A stretch of 32,191 nucleotides of DNA, taken from NCBI GenBank assembly GCA_021730985.1, contig JAKFYI010000041.1, positions 1 through 32,191 of the forward strand, written 5' to 3'. A model generated the notes under the pieces. The model had not been told where the DNA came from. It saw only the letters and a program-made list of their open reading frames with translations, and ran no database searches. Positions 9,859 to 17,764 of the stretch are shown piece by piece (position 1 is the stretch's first letter; every line of letters begins with the position of its first letter). Made by a program: the position numbers and the translations under genes. The stretch comes from Hyphomicrobiales bacterium (GTDB lineage: Bacteria > Pseudomonadota > Alphaproteobacteria > Rhizobiales > Xanthobacteraceae).

Positions 9859-10056
9859 ATGACTGTCGAAGATATTGAGAAAGCCGTTTCCAGACTGGCC
9901 GCCGATGAACTCGCCAAGTTCCGTGCTTGGTTCGAGGAATTCGATGCGGCCCGGTTTGATTCGAAGATCGAGCGCGATGCCGCGTCCGGCAAGTTGGATC
10001 GGCTGGCCGATGCCGCGGTTGCCGACTTACGCCAAGGCCGCGCCCGCGAACTATGA
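9859..10056 (+). CDS. Small antitoxin-like protein of a RelE/ParE-type module
   Basis: This is a 65-aa acidic helical protein (TVEDIEKAV...LAADELAKFRAWFEEFD...IERDAASGKLDRLADAAVADLRQGRAREL). The central 'W-x3-D/E ... IERDAASGKLD.LA..A..D...G' pattern is what I recognise from small antitoxins paired with RelE/ParE-like toxins. It has no obvious DNA-binding domain, so it may not repress by itself. Its TGA overlaps the ATG of the toxin gene (ATGA at 10053-10056), which couples their translation. It should neutralise the downstream toxin; this is inferred from gene order and family likeness. Confidence 0.75.
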   Translation: MTVEDIEKAVSRLAADELAKFRAWFEEFDAARFDSKIERDAASGKLDRLADAAVADLRQGRAREL

Positions 10057-10307
10057 GGCATCTGGCCAGTCCGGCCTTCTGGGACGCCTATCAAAGGCTT
10101 CCGTCCCATGTTCGTGAATTGGCCGACAAGAACTACCAGCTCCTGAAGCAAAACCCGCAGCATCCATCGCTGCATTTCAAGAGAATGGAACGTTTTTGGT
10201 CTGTCCGGATTGGCCGCAGTTATCGGGCTCTCGCGATCCAGGAGGACGACGATCTTATTTGGTTCTGGATCGGATCTCATGCCGACTATGATCGGTTGAT
10301 CGGATAG
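10053..10307 (+). CDS. RelE/ParE-superfamily toxin
   Basis: This 84-aa basic protein begins MRHLASPAFWDAYQRLP, followed by VRELADKNYQLLKQNPQHPSLHFKRM, then a beta-rich end with FWSVRIGRSYRALAI, DDLIWFWIGSHADYDRL. The 'F.S.R.G..YR.L....D.......GSH.EYDRL' layout is that of RelE/ParE-like toxins, most of which cleave mRNA on the ribosome or poison gyrase; which activity applies here is not decidable from sequence. The start codon overlaps the antitoxin stop. The next gene starts 28 bp downstream. The likely role is a chromosomal type II toxin-antitoxin module. Confidence 0.8.
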   Translation: MRHLASPAFWDAYQRLPSHVRELADKNYQLLKQNPQHPSLHFKRMERFWSVRIGRSYRALAIQEDDDLIWFWIGSHADYDRLIG

Positions 10308-10335
10308 CGGGCCACGGAACTCGGCGGAGCAAGTC

Positions 10336-12630
10336 ATGAAATTCGGTATCGGCCAATCCGTTCGCCGGCAGGAAGACGACCCGCTGCTGCGTGGCGCGGG
10401 CCGTTACGTCGCCGATGCTGTTCCTGCTGGCGCACTGCGCGCGGTGATGGTGCGCTCGCCGCACGCCCACGCCACGTTCCGGCTGGATGCCGCCAAGGCC
10501 CGGGCGATGCCCGGCGTCCGGCTCCTCCTCACGGGAGACGACATCAAAGAGATCGGCCTGATGCCGATGCAGGCGGGTGTGCCGGGTGCCGACATTCCGG
10601 TGCCGGTCTATCCCGTGCTGGCCCAAGGCGAAGTGCGGCATGTGGGCGACGCCGTCGCCTTCGTGGTGGCGGACACGCTGGAGCAGGCGAAGGATGCGGC
10701 CGAAGCGATCGACATCCAATGGGACGCGCAGCCCCATGTGATCGGCGCCGTCGAGGCCCTGGAGCAGGGGGCCGTGCAGGTCTGGCCTGACCGGCCGGGC
10801 AACCTGGCATTCGAGACCGCGCTCGGCGAGCAGGGGCCGACCGGGCAGGCATTGTCGAGCGCGCCGCACACCGTCGCGCTGACACTCGTCAACCAGCGCC
10901 TCGTCACCAATTATCTCGACACCCGCGGCGTGATTGCCGAGTACGACGCCGGCCGCGATCGCCTGACCCTGACGCTCGGCAGCCAGGGCAGTCACTACAT
11001 GCGCGACACGTTGTGCGAAATGCTCAAGCTGCCGCCGGAGAAGATCCGCGTGGTGACGCCGGACGTCGGCGGCGGTTTCGGCACCAAGCTGTTCATCTAT
11101 CGCGAATATGCGCTTGCGGCAGTGGCCGCGCGCCGCCTCAAACAGACGGTGGCCTGGATCGCGGATCGCAGCGAGCACTTCCTCGGCGACGCGCAGGGCC
11201 GCGACAACATCACCACGGCGAGACTGGCATTGGACGAGAAGGGCCGCTTCCTCGCGCTCGACATCGACCTCATTGCCGACATGGGCGCGTATCTCTCGGC
11301 CTACGCGCCCTACATTCCGTTTCTCGGCGCCGGCATGTCGCCCGGCGTCTATGACATTCCCCATTGCCATGTCCGGGTGCGCGGCGTGTACACCAACACC
11401 GTGCCGGTCGATGCCTATCGTGGCGCAGGACGCCCGGAAGCGGCTTATGTGATCGAACGGCTGGTCGATGCCGCGGCGCGCGAGCTTGAGATCGCGCCCG
11501 ACGCGTTGCGACGCCGGAATTTCATCAAGCCGAAGGCGATGCCGTATTCGACCGCGGTCGGGAAAATCTACGACACCGGCGACTTCGCCGCCCACATGGC
11601 CCGCGCGCAGGCGATGGCGGACTGGGACGGCTTCAAGAAGCGCGCGGCTGTTTCGCGGAAAAATGGATTGCTGCGCGGCATCGGTCTGGCGACCTACATC
11701 GAAGCCTGCGGCAACATGGGGCCGGACCTCGCAACGGTTCGGCTCGAAAAGGACGGCAGCGTTACCGCGCTGATGGGCTCGCAGTCGAGTGGGCAGGGCC
11801 ATGCCACCGCCTACGCCCAGCTTGTCGCCGAGCAGCTCGGTCTGCCGCCGGAGCGCGTGCGCACGGTGCAAGGCGACACCGATCGCGTCGCATCGGGCAT
11901 CGGCACCGGCGGATCGAGCTCGATCCCGTGCGGCGGCGCGTCGCTGGCCGGCGCCACCAGGACACTGGCGGACAATCTCAAGCGGCTCGCCGCGGACGCG
12001 CTGGAGACGAGCGCCGGCGATCTGGAGATCGCGGACGGGACGGTGCGGGTCGCCGGGACCGACCGCGTTATCGCGTTTGCCGATCTCGCCAAGCGGCCCG
12101 ACGCCACGCCCGACAAGCTCACCGCATCGGACACCTTCACACCGGGCGAGCCGACCTATCCGAACGGCACCCATGTGGTGGAGATCGAGATCGACGAGGC
12201 GACCGGCGCCACGCGCATCGTCAATTACGTGGTGGTGGACGATTTCGGCGTCACGCTCAATCCGCTTCTGCTGGCCGGCCAGGTGCACGGCGGCGCGGTG
12301 CAGGGCATCGGCCAGGCGCTGATGGAGCAGACTGTGTACGACACGGATTCGGGTCAGCTCGTCACGGCTTCGCTGATGGACTACGCCATGCCGCGTGCCA
12401 GCGAGATGCCGGACTTCGCGTTCGATACCCACAACGTGCCTTGCAAGGTCAATCCGCTGGGTGTGAAAGGCGCGGGCGAAGCCGGAGCGATCGGCTCGTG
12501 CCCCGCGGTGATGAACGCGATTCTCGATGCACTGTGGCGCGCGCACCGCATTCGCCACATCGATATGCCGGCCACACCGCAGCGCTTATGGGCGGCTATG
12601 GAGGATGCTCGGCTCATGCATCGGATGTGA
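10336..12630 (+). CDS. Xanthine dehydrogenase-family molybdopterin-binding subunit, CoxL form-II-like
   Basis: This is the large, molybdenum-cofactor subunit of a molybdenum hydroxylase. The 764-aa length is typical of CO dehydrogenase-like large subunits. It begins GIGQSVRRQEDDPLLRGAGRYVAD and contains GGGFGTKLF and GSQSSGQGHATAYAQLVAEQLG. The active-site loop is AYRGAGR (residues 360-366), the form II motif, not the VAYRCSF of true aerobic CO dehydrogenase, so CO oxidation should not be assumed. The catalytic glutamate is E715 in KGAGEAG. A Shine-Dalgarno GGAG lies 8 nt before the ATG. Genes for the FAD (CoxM) and 2Fe-2S (CoxS) subunits are not adjacent on either side. Cytochrome genes follow after a 207-bp gap. 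Confidence 0.92.
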   Translation: MKFGIGQSVRRQEDDPLLRGAGRYVADAVPAGALRAVMVRSPHAHATFRLDAAKARAMPGVRLLLTGDDIKEIGLMPMQAGVPGADIPVPVYPVLAQGEVRHVGDAVAFVVADTLEQAKDAAEAIDIQWDAQPHVIGAVEALEQGAVQVWPDRPGNLAFETALGEQGPTGQALSSAPHTVALTLVNQRLVTNYLDTRGVIAEYDAGRDRLTLTLGSQGSHYMRDTLCEMLKLPPEKIRVVTPDVGGGFGTKLFIYREYALAAVAARRLKQTVAWIADRSEHFLGDAQGRDNITTARLALDEKGRFLALDIDLIADMGAYLSAYAPYIPFLGAGMSPGVYDIPHCHVRVRGVYTNTVPVDAYRGAGRPEAAYVIERLVDAAARELEIAPDALRRRNFIKPKAMPYSTAVGKIYDTGDFAAHMARAQAMADWDGFKKRAAVSRKNGLLRGIGLATYIEACGNMGPDLATVRLEKDGSVTALMGSQSSGQGHATAYAQLVAEQLGLPPERVRTVQGDTDRVASGIGTGGSSSIPCGGASLAGATRTLADNLKRLAADALETSAGDLEIADGTVRVAGTDRVIAFADLAKRPDATPDKLTASDTFTPGEPTYPNGTHVVEIEIDEATGATRIVNYVVVDDFGVTLNPLLLAGQVHGGAVQGIGQALMEQTVYDTDSGQLVTASLMDYAMPRASEMPDFAFDTHNVPCKVNPLGVKGAGEAGAIGSCPAVMNAILDALWRAHRIRHIDMPATPQRLWAAMEDARLMHRM

Positions 12631-12837
12631 ATTACCGATATATCTCAGTGTCTTAAGAGAGACCAAGCGGATCACGAACTCGTGACCGGCGGCTGCGACG
12701 CCGCGACCGCCACTTTACAGGAATAACAAAGTACGGTCGGGGTTGGCCCGGTACTGGGGGCCGTTGTCCCGCCTGAGTTTGAGAACATCACCAACCAGAA
12801 CATTGGGCGCCACGCCCGAGAACCAAGAGGGAATTTC

Positions 12838-13272
12838 ATGATCGTTCGTATCGCGCTCGCTGCCGTTGTTGCCGCGTTTGCCGCAACCGCCGTCATGGCC
12901 CAGTCCGATCCGATTGCGGCCCGCAAGGGAATGATGAAGGGCGTCGGCAGCTCGAACGGCGCCGTGACCCAGATGCTCGACGGCAAGCAGCCGTTCGACG
13001 TCACCAAGGCCAAGGCCGCGCTGATGACCATCAGCGAGAACGCCACCAAGATCGCCCCGCTGTTCCCCGCCAGTTCCAAGGACGGTGACACCGCCGCCTT
13101 GCCGGCCATCTGGGAAAACAAGGCCGACTTCGATGCCAAGATGGTGAAGATGGGCGCCGACGCGAAGGCCGCGGCCGACAAGGTGACCGATCTCGACAGC
13201 TTGAAGACCGGCATCGGCGCGGTGCGACAGAATTGCGGTGGCTGCCACAACGTCTATCGCAAGAAGAGCTGA
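12838..13272 (+). CDS. Cytochrome c' / c556-type periplasmic haem protein
   Basis: This is a 144-aa secreted four-helix-bundle cytochrome. The signal peptide is MIVRIALAAVVAAFAATAVMA, with cleavage after AMA-type sequence near residue 21. The mature part starts SDPIAARKGMM and ends with the single haem-attachment site CGGCH (C133, C136, H137) close to the C terminus, the position typical of cytochrome c'. Family members carry electrons or bind NO; the role here is unknown. A GC-rich stem-loop at 13304-13331 probably ends its transcript. It lies between a molybdenum hydroxylase and a diheme cytochrome. Confidence 0.93.
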   Translation: MIVRIALAAVVAAFAATAVMAQSDPIAARKGMMKGVGSSNGAVTQMLDGKQPFDVTKAKAALMTISENATKIAPLFPASSKDGDTAALPAIWENKADFDAKMVKMGADAKAAADKVTDLDSLKTGIGAVRQNCGGCHNVYRKKS

Positions 13273-13303
13273 TCCCGACAGGCCTCGTGCCCGGGCAATA
13301 ACG

Positions 13304-13333
13304 GGGCGGCGCATCGCCGGATGCGCCGCCCTT
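13304..13333 (+). terminator. Stem-loop terminator after cytochrome c' gene
   Basis: A perfect 11-bp stem (GGGCGGCGCAT / ATGCGCCGCCC) encloses the 6-nt loop CGCCGG and is followed by TT and a short T-containing stretch. It lies 31 bp after the stop codon. The T-tract is poor, so termination efficiency is uncertain. Confidence 0.6.
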
Positions 13334-13382
13334 GCTATTCCGGGCGAGGCAATCGAAATAGGATCGGTGCGAGGAGAGGCTG

Positions 13383-14303
13383 ATGCTGCGCAGGCTGTTG
13401 TTGCTGGTGGTCGCCGCCGCGATCCTGGGTCTTGCCCTGTTCTGGGTGCTCACCATTCCGGGCACCGTTCCGGCCAGCGCGCTGGCGCCTCACACGTCCA
13501 ACCTCAACAACGGCCGGTCGATGTTCTTTGCCGGCGGCTGCACCTCGTGTCACGCAACGCCGAAGCAGGATGACAAGACGCGGCTCGGCGGCGGACTTGG
13601 CCTGAAGTCGCCGTTCGGCACCTTCTACGTTCCCAACATTTCGCCGGACAAAGCCGACGGCATCGGCAACTGGACCGACGCGCAGTTCGTCACCGCCATG
13701 GTCAAGGGAACCTCGCCCGACGGGCAGCATTACTATCCCGCGTTTCCTTACCCGTCGTATCAGCGCATGCGATACGACGACCTGCGTGACCTGTTCGCCT
13801 ACATGAAGACGCTGCCGGCGGTGCAGGGCAGGGTGCGCGGTCACGATCTGCCGTTTCCGTTCAACATCCGCCGCACGCTCGGCGGCTGGAAGCTCCTGTT
13901 TCTCGATGGCGCGCCGTTCCGTCCCGACGCCTCGAAGGACGCGGGGTGGAATCGCGGCTCCTATCTCGTCAACGGTCCCGCGCACTGCGCGGAGTGCCAT
14001 TCGCCGCGCAACCTGCTCGGCGGCATCGTGTCGGGCCAGCGCTTTGCCGGCGGGCCGTCGCCGGAGGGCGGCGACGGCTGGGTGCCCAACATCACGCAGC
14101 ATGGACTGTCGGCGTGGACGGTCGAGGACCTCACCAAGCTGCTTGCCACCGGCGAGAACCGCGACGCCGACACGGTCGGCGGCGAGATGGGCAAGGTGGT
14201 GGCCAACATCAGGGAACTGAGCGAGGCTGACCAGAAGGCCATGGCGGCCTACGTCAAATCGCTGCCGCCGGTCGAGGGCCCTCGCCAGCCCGAGAAGAAA
14301 TAG
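13383..14303 (+). CDS. Membrane-anchored diheme cytochrome c
   Basis: This 306-aa protein has an N-terminal transmembrane anchor or uncleaved signal (LLLLVVAAAILGLALFWVL) and two class I cytochrome c domains. The first haem site is C53-TS-C56-H57 and the second C202-AE-C205-H206. Both domains have later Met-containing regions. It resembles the cytochrome subunits of periplasmic alcohol or aldehyde dehydrogenases and of isoquinoline 1-oxidoreductase-like molybdenum hydroxylases, so it may accept electrons from the enzyme encoded at 10336-12630; that partnership is inferred from proximity. A good Shine-Dalgarno (GGAGAGG) precedes ATG 13383. Confidence 0.92.
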   Translation: MLRRLLLLVVAAAILGLALFWVLTIPGTVPASALAPHTSNLNNGRSMFFAGGCTSCHATPKQDDKTRLGGGLGLKSPFGTFYVPNISPDKADGIGNWTDAQFVTAMVKGTSPDGQHYYPAFPYPSYQRMRYDDLRDLFAYMKTLPAVQGRVRGHDLPFPFNIRRTLGGWKLLFLDGAPFRPDASKDAGWNRGSYLVNGPAHCAECHSPRNLLGGIVSGQRFAGGPSPEGGDGWVPNITQHGLSAWTVEDLTKLLATGENRDADTVGGEMGKVVANIRELSEADQKAMAAYVKSLPPVEGPRQPEKK

Positions 14304-14339
14304 CCGAGCGCCCCGATCCTTCGTGCAGCAGCCCCTCGT

Positions 14340-15293
14340 GTGACCGCGCCCGGCCCCAGGAACCTCGCCAAGGCCATCGCGCTGAAAGTCGTCTCCGCGC
14401 TGCTGTTTGCGCTGCTGTCGGCGTTCGTCCGCTATCTCGGCGAGACCGGCGTCCCGGTCGGCCAGTCGGTGTTTTTCCGCAGCGCCTTCGCGATCGTGCC
14501 CGTGGTGCTGATCTATGCATGGCGGCGCGAACTGATGTCGGCGGTGCGCACCGCGCGTCCGCTCGGCCACCTGGGCCGCGGGACGATCAGCGTGGTCGGC
14601 ATGTTTCTCAACTTCGCAGCATTGGCGCGGCTGCCGCTGGTCGATGCGACCGCGATCTCGTTTGCGGCCCCGCTGATCACGGTGGCGTTCGCCGCATGGT
14701 TTCTCGGCGAGCGGGTGCGCATTTACCGCTGGTCCGCGGTGGGTGTGGGCTTCATCGGCGTCATCGTGATGCTGTGGCCTTACCTCGACCTCTCGCAGTT
14801 TTCCGCCGAAGGCGCGGTGGCGCAGGCGGCGACGCTTGGCGCGATGTTTGCGCTCGCCGGAGCGTTCACCAACGCAGGCTCCGTGATCCAGACGCGGCGT
14901 CTCACCGCTACCGAGACGACATCCTCGATCGTGTTCTACTTCTCGGTGATCTGCGCGCTGGCGGGGCTCGCGACCCTGCCGTTCGGCTGGCTCTGGCCCG
15001 ACCGCTTGCAATTGGCGGCGCTGATCGGCGCGGGCCTGGTCGCCGGACTCGGACACATTCTGCTCACCGAGAGCTACCGGTTCGCCTCGGCGTCGGTGAT
15101 CGCGCCGTTCGACTACACCATGATGATCTGGGTGTTTCTGCTGGGCTACTGGATGTTCGGCGAGGTGCCGACCGTCTATGTGTACGTCGGTTCGACGATT
15201 GTCGTGGTCTCGGGCCTGTTCGTGATCTGGCGCGAGCGGCAGTTGCGGCTGCGCCGCGAGCGCGAGTCCGAGGGACCTGCGAACGTGATCTAG
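14340..15293 (+). CDS. EamA/DMT-family membrane transporter
   Basis: This is a 317-aa inner-membrane protein with about ten hydrophobic segments in two EamA repeats. The first repeat is visible in LKVVSALLFALLSAFVRYLGE...FFRSAFAIVPVVLIY and the second in ALAGAFTNAGSVIQTRRL...GLGHILLTESYRFASASVIAPFDYTMM. Family members export metabolites, but the substrate is not predictable. The start is GTG at 14340; the N terminus then leads straight into the first helix. The C-terminal tail is Arg-rich. Its TAG stop overlaps the stop of the opposite-strand gene in the shared tetranucleotide CTAG. Confidence 0.92.
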   Translation: MTAPGPRNLAKAIALKVVSALLFALLSAFVRYLGETGVPVGQSVFFRSAFAIVPVVLIYAWRRELMSAVRTARPLGHLGRGTISVVGMFLNFAALARLPLVDATAISFAAPLITVAFAAWFLGERVRIYRWSAVGVGFIGVIVMLWPYLDLSQFSAEGAVAQAATLGAMFALAGAFTNAGSVIQTRRLTATETTSSIVFYFSVICALAGLATLPFGWLWPDRLQLAALIGAGLVAGLGHILLTESYRFASASVIAPFDYTMMIWVFLLGYWMFGEVPTVYVYVGSTIVVVSGLFVIWRERQLRLRRERESEGPANVI

Positions 15294-15526
15294 AACGCCT
15301 TGAAGGTGATGATGGTCCGCGTGTCCTGGATGCCGGGCACGGTCTGGACCTTCTCGTTCACGAAGTGTCCGATGTCGGTGCCGCTATCGACATAAACCTT
15401 GATGAGCAGATCGAACTCGCCGGCGGTCGAATAGATTTCCGACGCGATCTCGGCGTCCGCGAGGCGGTTCGCCACCTCGTAGGACTTGCCGAGCTGGCAT
15501 TTGATCTGAACGAAGAAGGGAACCAT
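15290..15526 (-). CDS. Stand-alone Lrp/AsnC ligand-binding (RAM) domain protein
   Basis: This 78-aa protein consists only of the alpha/beta ligand-binding domain of Lrp/AsnC regulators (VPFFVQIKCQLGKSYEVANRL... YSTAGEFDLLIKVYVDSG ... VQTVPGIQDTRTIITF). No DNA-binding helix-turn-helix is present. The start at 15526 is supported by GGAGG five bases upstream; the longer frame from 15571 is not. Such single-domain proteins may bind amino acids or modulate full-length Lrp proteins. It lies 51 bp downstream of the Gmd-like gene on the same strand and meets the EamA gene tail to tail. Confidence 0.9.
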   Translation of the reverse strand: MVPFFVQIKCQLGKSYEVANRLADAEIASEIYSTAGEFDLLIKVYVDSGTDIGHFVNEKVQTVPGIQDTRTIITFKAF

Positions 15527-15577
15527 CCGAGCCTCCGGGCCCAATCCAGCAAAAACGGCGGGGCGTGACAAGCGGCG

Positions 15578-16588
15578 TCAGCGCCTCTCCAAGCTCGTCA
15601 GATGCGCCGCGACCATGTCCGCCAGCATATCCTTGAAGCTTATTGCGGGCTTCCAGCCGAGTTGCTGTCGGGCCTTGCTGCTATCCGCCACGCTGGCGGC
15701 CGTCTCGGCAGGGCGCAGGAACCGCGGGTCGGTGACGACATGCTCGCGCCAGTCCAGGCCGACCGCCGCGTAAGCAGTTTCGCACATCTCGCGCACGGTC
15801 CGGCCCACGCCGCTGCCGATGACGAAATCGTCGGCGTGGGGCTGCTGCAGCATCAGCCACATCGCCTTGATGTAGTCGCCGGCGTAGCCCCAGTCGCGCG
15901 TTGCGTCGAGGTTGCCCATGGCGAGCTTGCCGTCCTTGACCATCGGCTCGCCCTTCTCGTTGAGTTGCGGCGAGTTGACGACGCCGAGCTTTGCGCAGGC
16001 CGCGCCATAGGTCAGCTTCTGGCTGAGGAAGTTCATGTCACGGTAGCGGCTCTCATGGTTGAACAGGATCCCACACGCAATGTAAGCGCCGTGATGGGCA
16101 CGATAGATGGCCGCAGTCTGATGCGCGTAGGTCTTGGCGACAGCGTATGGGTTGACCGGCTGGAAGGGCGTCGTTTCGCGCTGCGGCGTCTCGCTCGGGA
16201 TGCCAAACATTTCGGACGATGAGGCCTGGAAGATGCGCGCCTCCGGGCGATGCTGCCGCACCATTTCGAACAACCGATGTGCACCGATCGCATTGACTTC
16301 GCCTGTCTCGACCGCGGCCTGCCACGAGAGTCCTGGCTGCGATTGGGCAGCGAAGTTGTAGACTTCCGATACGGCGTGGCTCTGGATCGCCGCACCGAGC
16401 GACTCCGTGTCTCGCAAGTCGCCGTAGCAGATATCGATCTTGTCGCGGAACGGTCTCAGCGCCTCGCTTCGTTCGATTGAGTCTTTCCAGCCGAAGCCGA
16501 CGACGCGGTAATTTTTCTGCAGTAGGAATTCAGTCAGAAGCACCCCGTTCTGGCCGGCGATGCCCAGGATCAAGGCAGACTTTTCCAA
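15578..16588 (-). CDS. GDP-mannose 4,6-dehydratase-like extended SDR (second paralogue)
   Basis: This 336-aa protein resembles Gmd along its whole length: LILGIAGQNGVLLTEFLL (NAD(P) site), ASSSEMFG, NPYAVAKTYAHQ with the Tyr-x3-Lys pair, and MGNLDATRDWGYAGDYIKAMW. It differs from the Gmd at 4323-5363 in the dinucleotide loop and by an insert (about 200-225, NSPQLNEKGEPMVKDGK). It lacks the [13 protein letters not shown] loop. It could dehydrate GDP-mannose or act on another nucleotide sugar. No ATG fits: the best start is TTG at 16588, with GGAG seven bases before it. A longer open frame upstream has no resemblance to the family. The gene follows the polysaccharide deacetylase gene on the same strand by 88 bp. 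Confidence 0.85.
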   Translation of the reverse strand: MEKSALILGIAGQNGVLLTEFLLQKNYRVVGFGWKDSIERSEALRPFRDKIDICYGDLRDTESLGAAIQSHAVSEVYNFAAQSQPGLSWQAAVETGEVNAIGAHRLFEMVRQHRPEARIFQASSSEMFGIPSETPQRETTPFQPVNPYAVAKTYAHQTAAIYRAHHGAYIACGILFNHESRYRDMNFLSQKLTYGAACAKLGVVNSPQLNEKGEPMVKDGKLAMGNLDATRDWGYAGDYIKAMWLMLQQPHADDFVIGSGVGRTVREMCETAYAAVGLDWREHVVTDPRFLRPAETAASVADSSKARQQLGWKPAISFKDMLADMVAAHLTSLERR

Positions 16589-16676
16589 ACGGGCGCTCCG
16601 CGCGGCTTGTTCAGGAGATGCGGGGCGAGTTTTGCCGTTTGGCAGCGCAAGTGCAAGGCGACCGCGGATACGAAGC

Positions 16677-17639
16677 CTAGCGCCCCCAGCGGTGGCCGCT
16701 CGCGGTGAAAATCGCCTCGAACAGCCCGTTCCCGCCTGGCTGGATGCGCGGCGGCGGTCCTTCGGCGGGCACAGCCGCTGGCGGATAGTGCCGCGCCGCG
16801 CGCGGCTCGGCTGCGGCCGGCGGGCGCGCAATCGGATCCGCACGCTGCGGTGGCATCGCGCTGGCGACGAGGTCCTCGGCCGGATCGCCGCCTTTCGGCA
16901 CCACATGGACGATGCGGTAGCCGCGCGCCTTCAGTTCGGCGAGCAGCGCCGGCAGCATCAGCGCGGTCTTCGGCTGCACGTCGTGCATCAACAGGATGCC
17001 GCCGCGGCGCTTTTCGAGTTCCGCCAGCGTATGCGCCAGCATGTGGCCCGAGCTGATCTTCTTCCAGTCGTAGGAGTCGGCGTCCACGCTCCACGACATC
17101 AGGCCGCGCGAGCGCAGGTGCTGTTCGCCCTCGATGGTGCGGAACAGGCCGGGAAAGCGGAAGAACGGCGCCAGCGCGCGCTGCGTGCCGAACACCGAAC
17201 CCACCGACGCGATGCCGGTGTCGATCTCGTAGGCCGCCCGATCCGCGGGCATGCGGAACAGCGGATGGTTCTGGGTGTGGGTGCCGATGGTGTGGCCGGC
17301 GGCGCGGACCTGCCAGGCCAGCTCCGGGTTGGCGCGGGCCTGACGCCCCACCATGAAGAACACGGCGCGAAGGCATTCGTCCGCCAGCGCCTTGAGCACC
17401 GCATTGGTGTAGGGCGGCAGCGGACCGTCGTCGAACGTCAGCACCACTTCGCCCGGCGCCAGCGGCAGGGTGACGCCGTAGTCGTGGCTGCCGATCAGCG
17501 GCATGGCGCGCGCATCCACCGTCATCACGCGGCTGATGCCGAGCGCATTCGGATTGGAGCAGGGTGCTGCGGCTGCGCCGGTGCTGCCGAGCGCAATCGC
17601 GCTCGCAACCATGGCCAGGCGACGCAGACCAGAATTCAT
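16677..17639 (-). CDS. Secreted polysaccharide deacetylase (NodB-homology domain)
   Basis: This 320-aa protein has a signal peptide (MNSGLRRLAMVASAIALGSTGAAAA) and one NodB-type carbohydrate esterase 4 domain. Motif 1 is TFDDGP (residues 68-73, general base and metal Asp), and motif 2 H-x3-H is H121-TQN-H125. Motif 3 is around FFRFPG, motif 4 around SWSVDADSYDW, and motif 5 contains LLMHD. It should remove acetyl groups from a periplasmic or exported polysaccharide such as N-acetylglucosamine polymers. The C terminus (about 255-305) is Pro/Ala-rich and looks disordered. It precedes the Gmd-like gene and may be cotranscribed with it. Confidence 0.92.
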   Translation of the reverse strand: MNSGLRRLAMVASAIALGSTGAAAAPCSNPNALGISRVMTVDARAMPLIGSHDYGVTLPLAPGEVVLTFDDGPLPPYTNAVLKALADECLRAVFFMVGRQARANPELAWQVRAAGHTIGTHTQNHPLFRMPADRAAYEIDTGIASVGSVFGTQRALAPFFRFPGLFRTIEGEQHLRSRGLMSWSVDADSYDWKKISSGHMLAHTLAELEKRRGGILLMHDVQPKTALMLPALLAELKARGYRIVHVVPKGGDPAEDLVASAMPPQRADPIARPPAAAEPRAARHYPPAAVPAEGPPPRIQPGGNGLFEAIFTASGHRWGR

Positions 17640-17764
17640 GACGCGAAATCGATGACGCCCGCCGGAGCGGCGGCGCTACGGCGCGCAATCTATCGGCGCG
17701 ATTTCGCGGCCGCCGGGAATCCGGCGTTCATCATAAACAGGCGTCGTTAATCGCGCGGCTGCGC

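Noticed and set aside
10255..12558. Very long open frame antisense to the molybdenum hydroxylase gene
   Set aside because: It is a mirror of GC-rich codon bias: no ribosome site, no recognisable motifs, and the sense strand encodes a clear enzyme.
10336..12630. Aerobic CO dehydrogenase (coxL) for CO oxidation
   Set aside because: The active-site loop is AYRGAGR, not the Cys-containing loop of true CO dehydrogenase, and the partner subunits are absent.
13335..15056. Long antisense frame across the diheme cytochrome and EamA genes
   Set aside because: It spans two well-supported sense genes and has no protein-like motifs.
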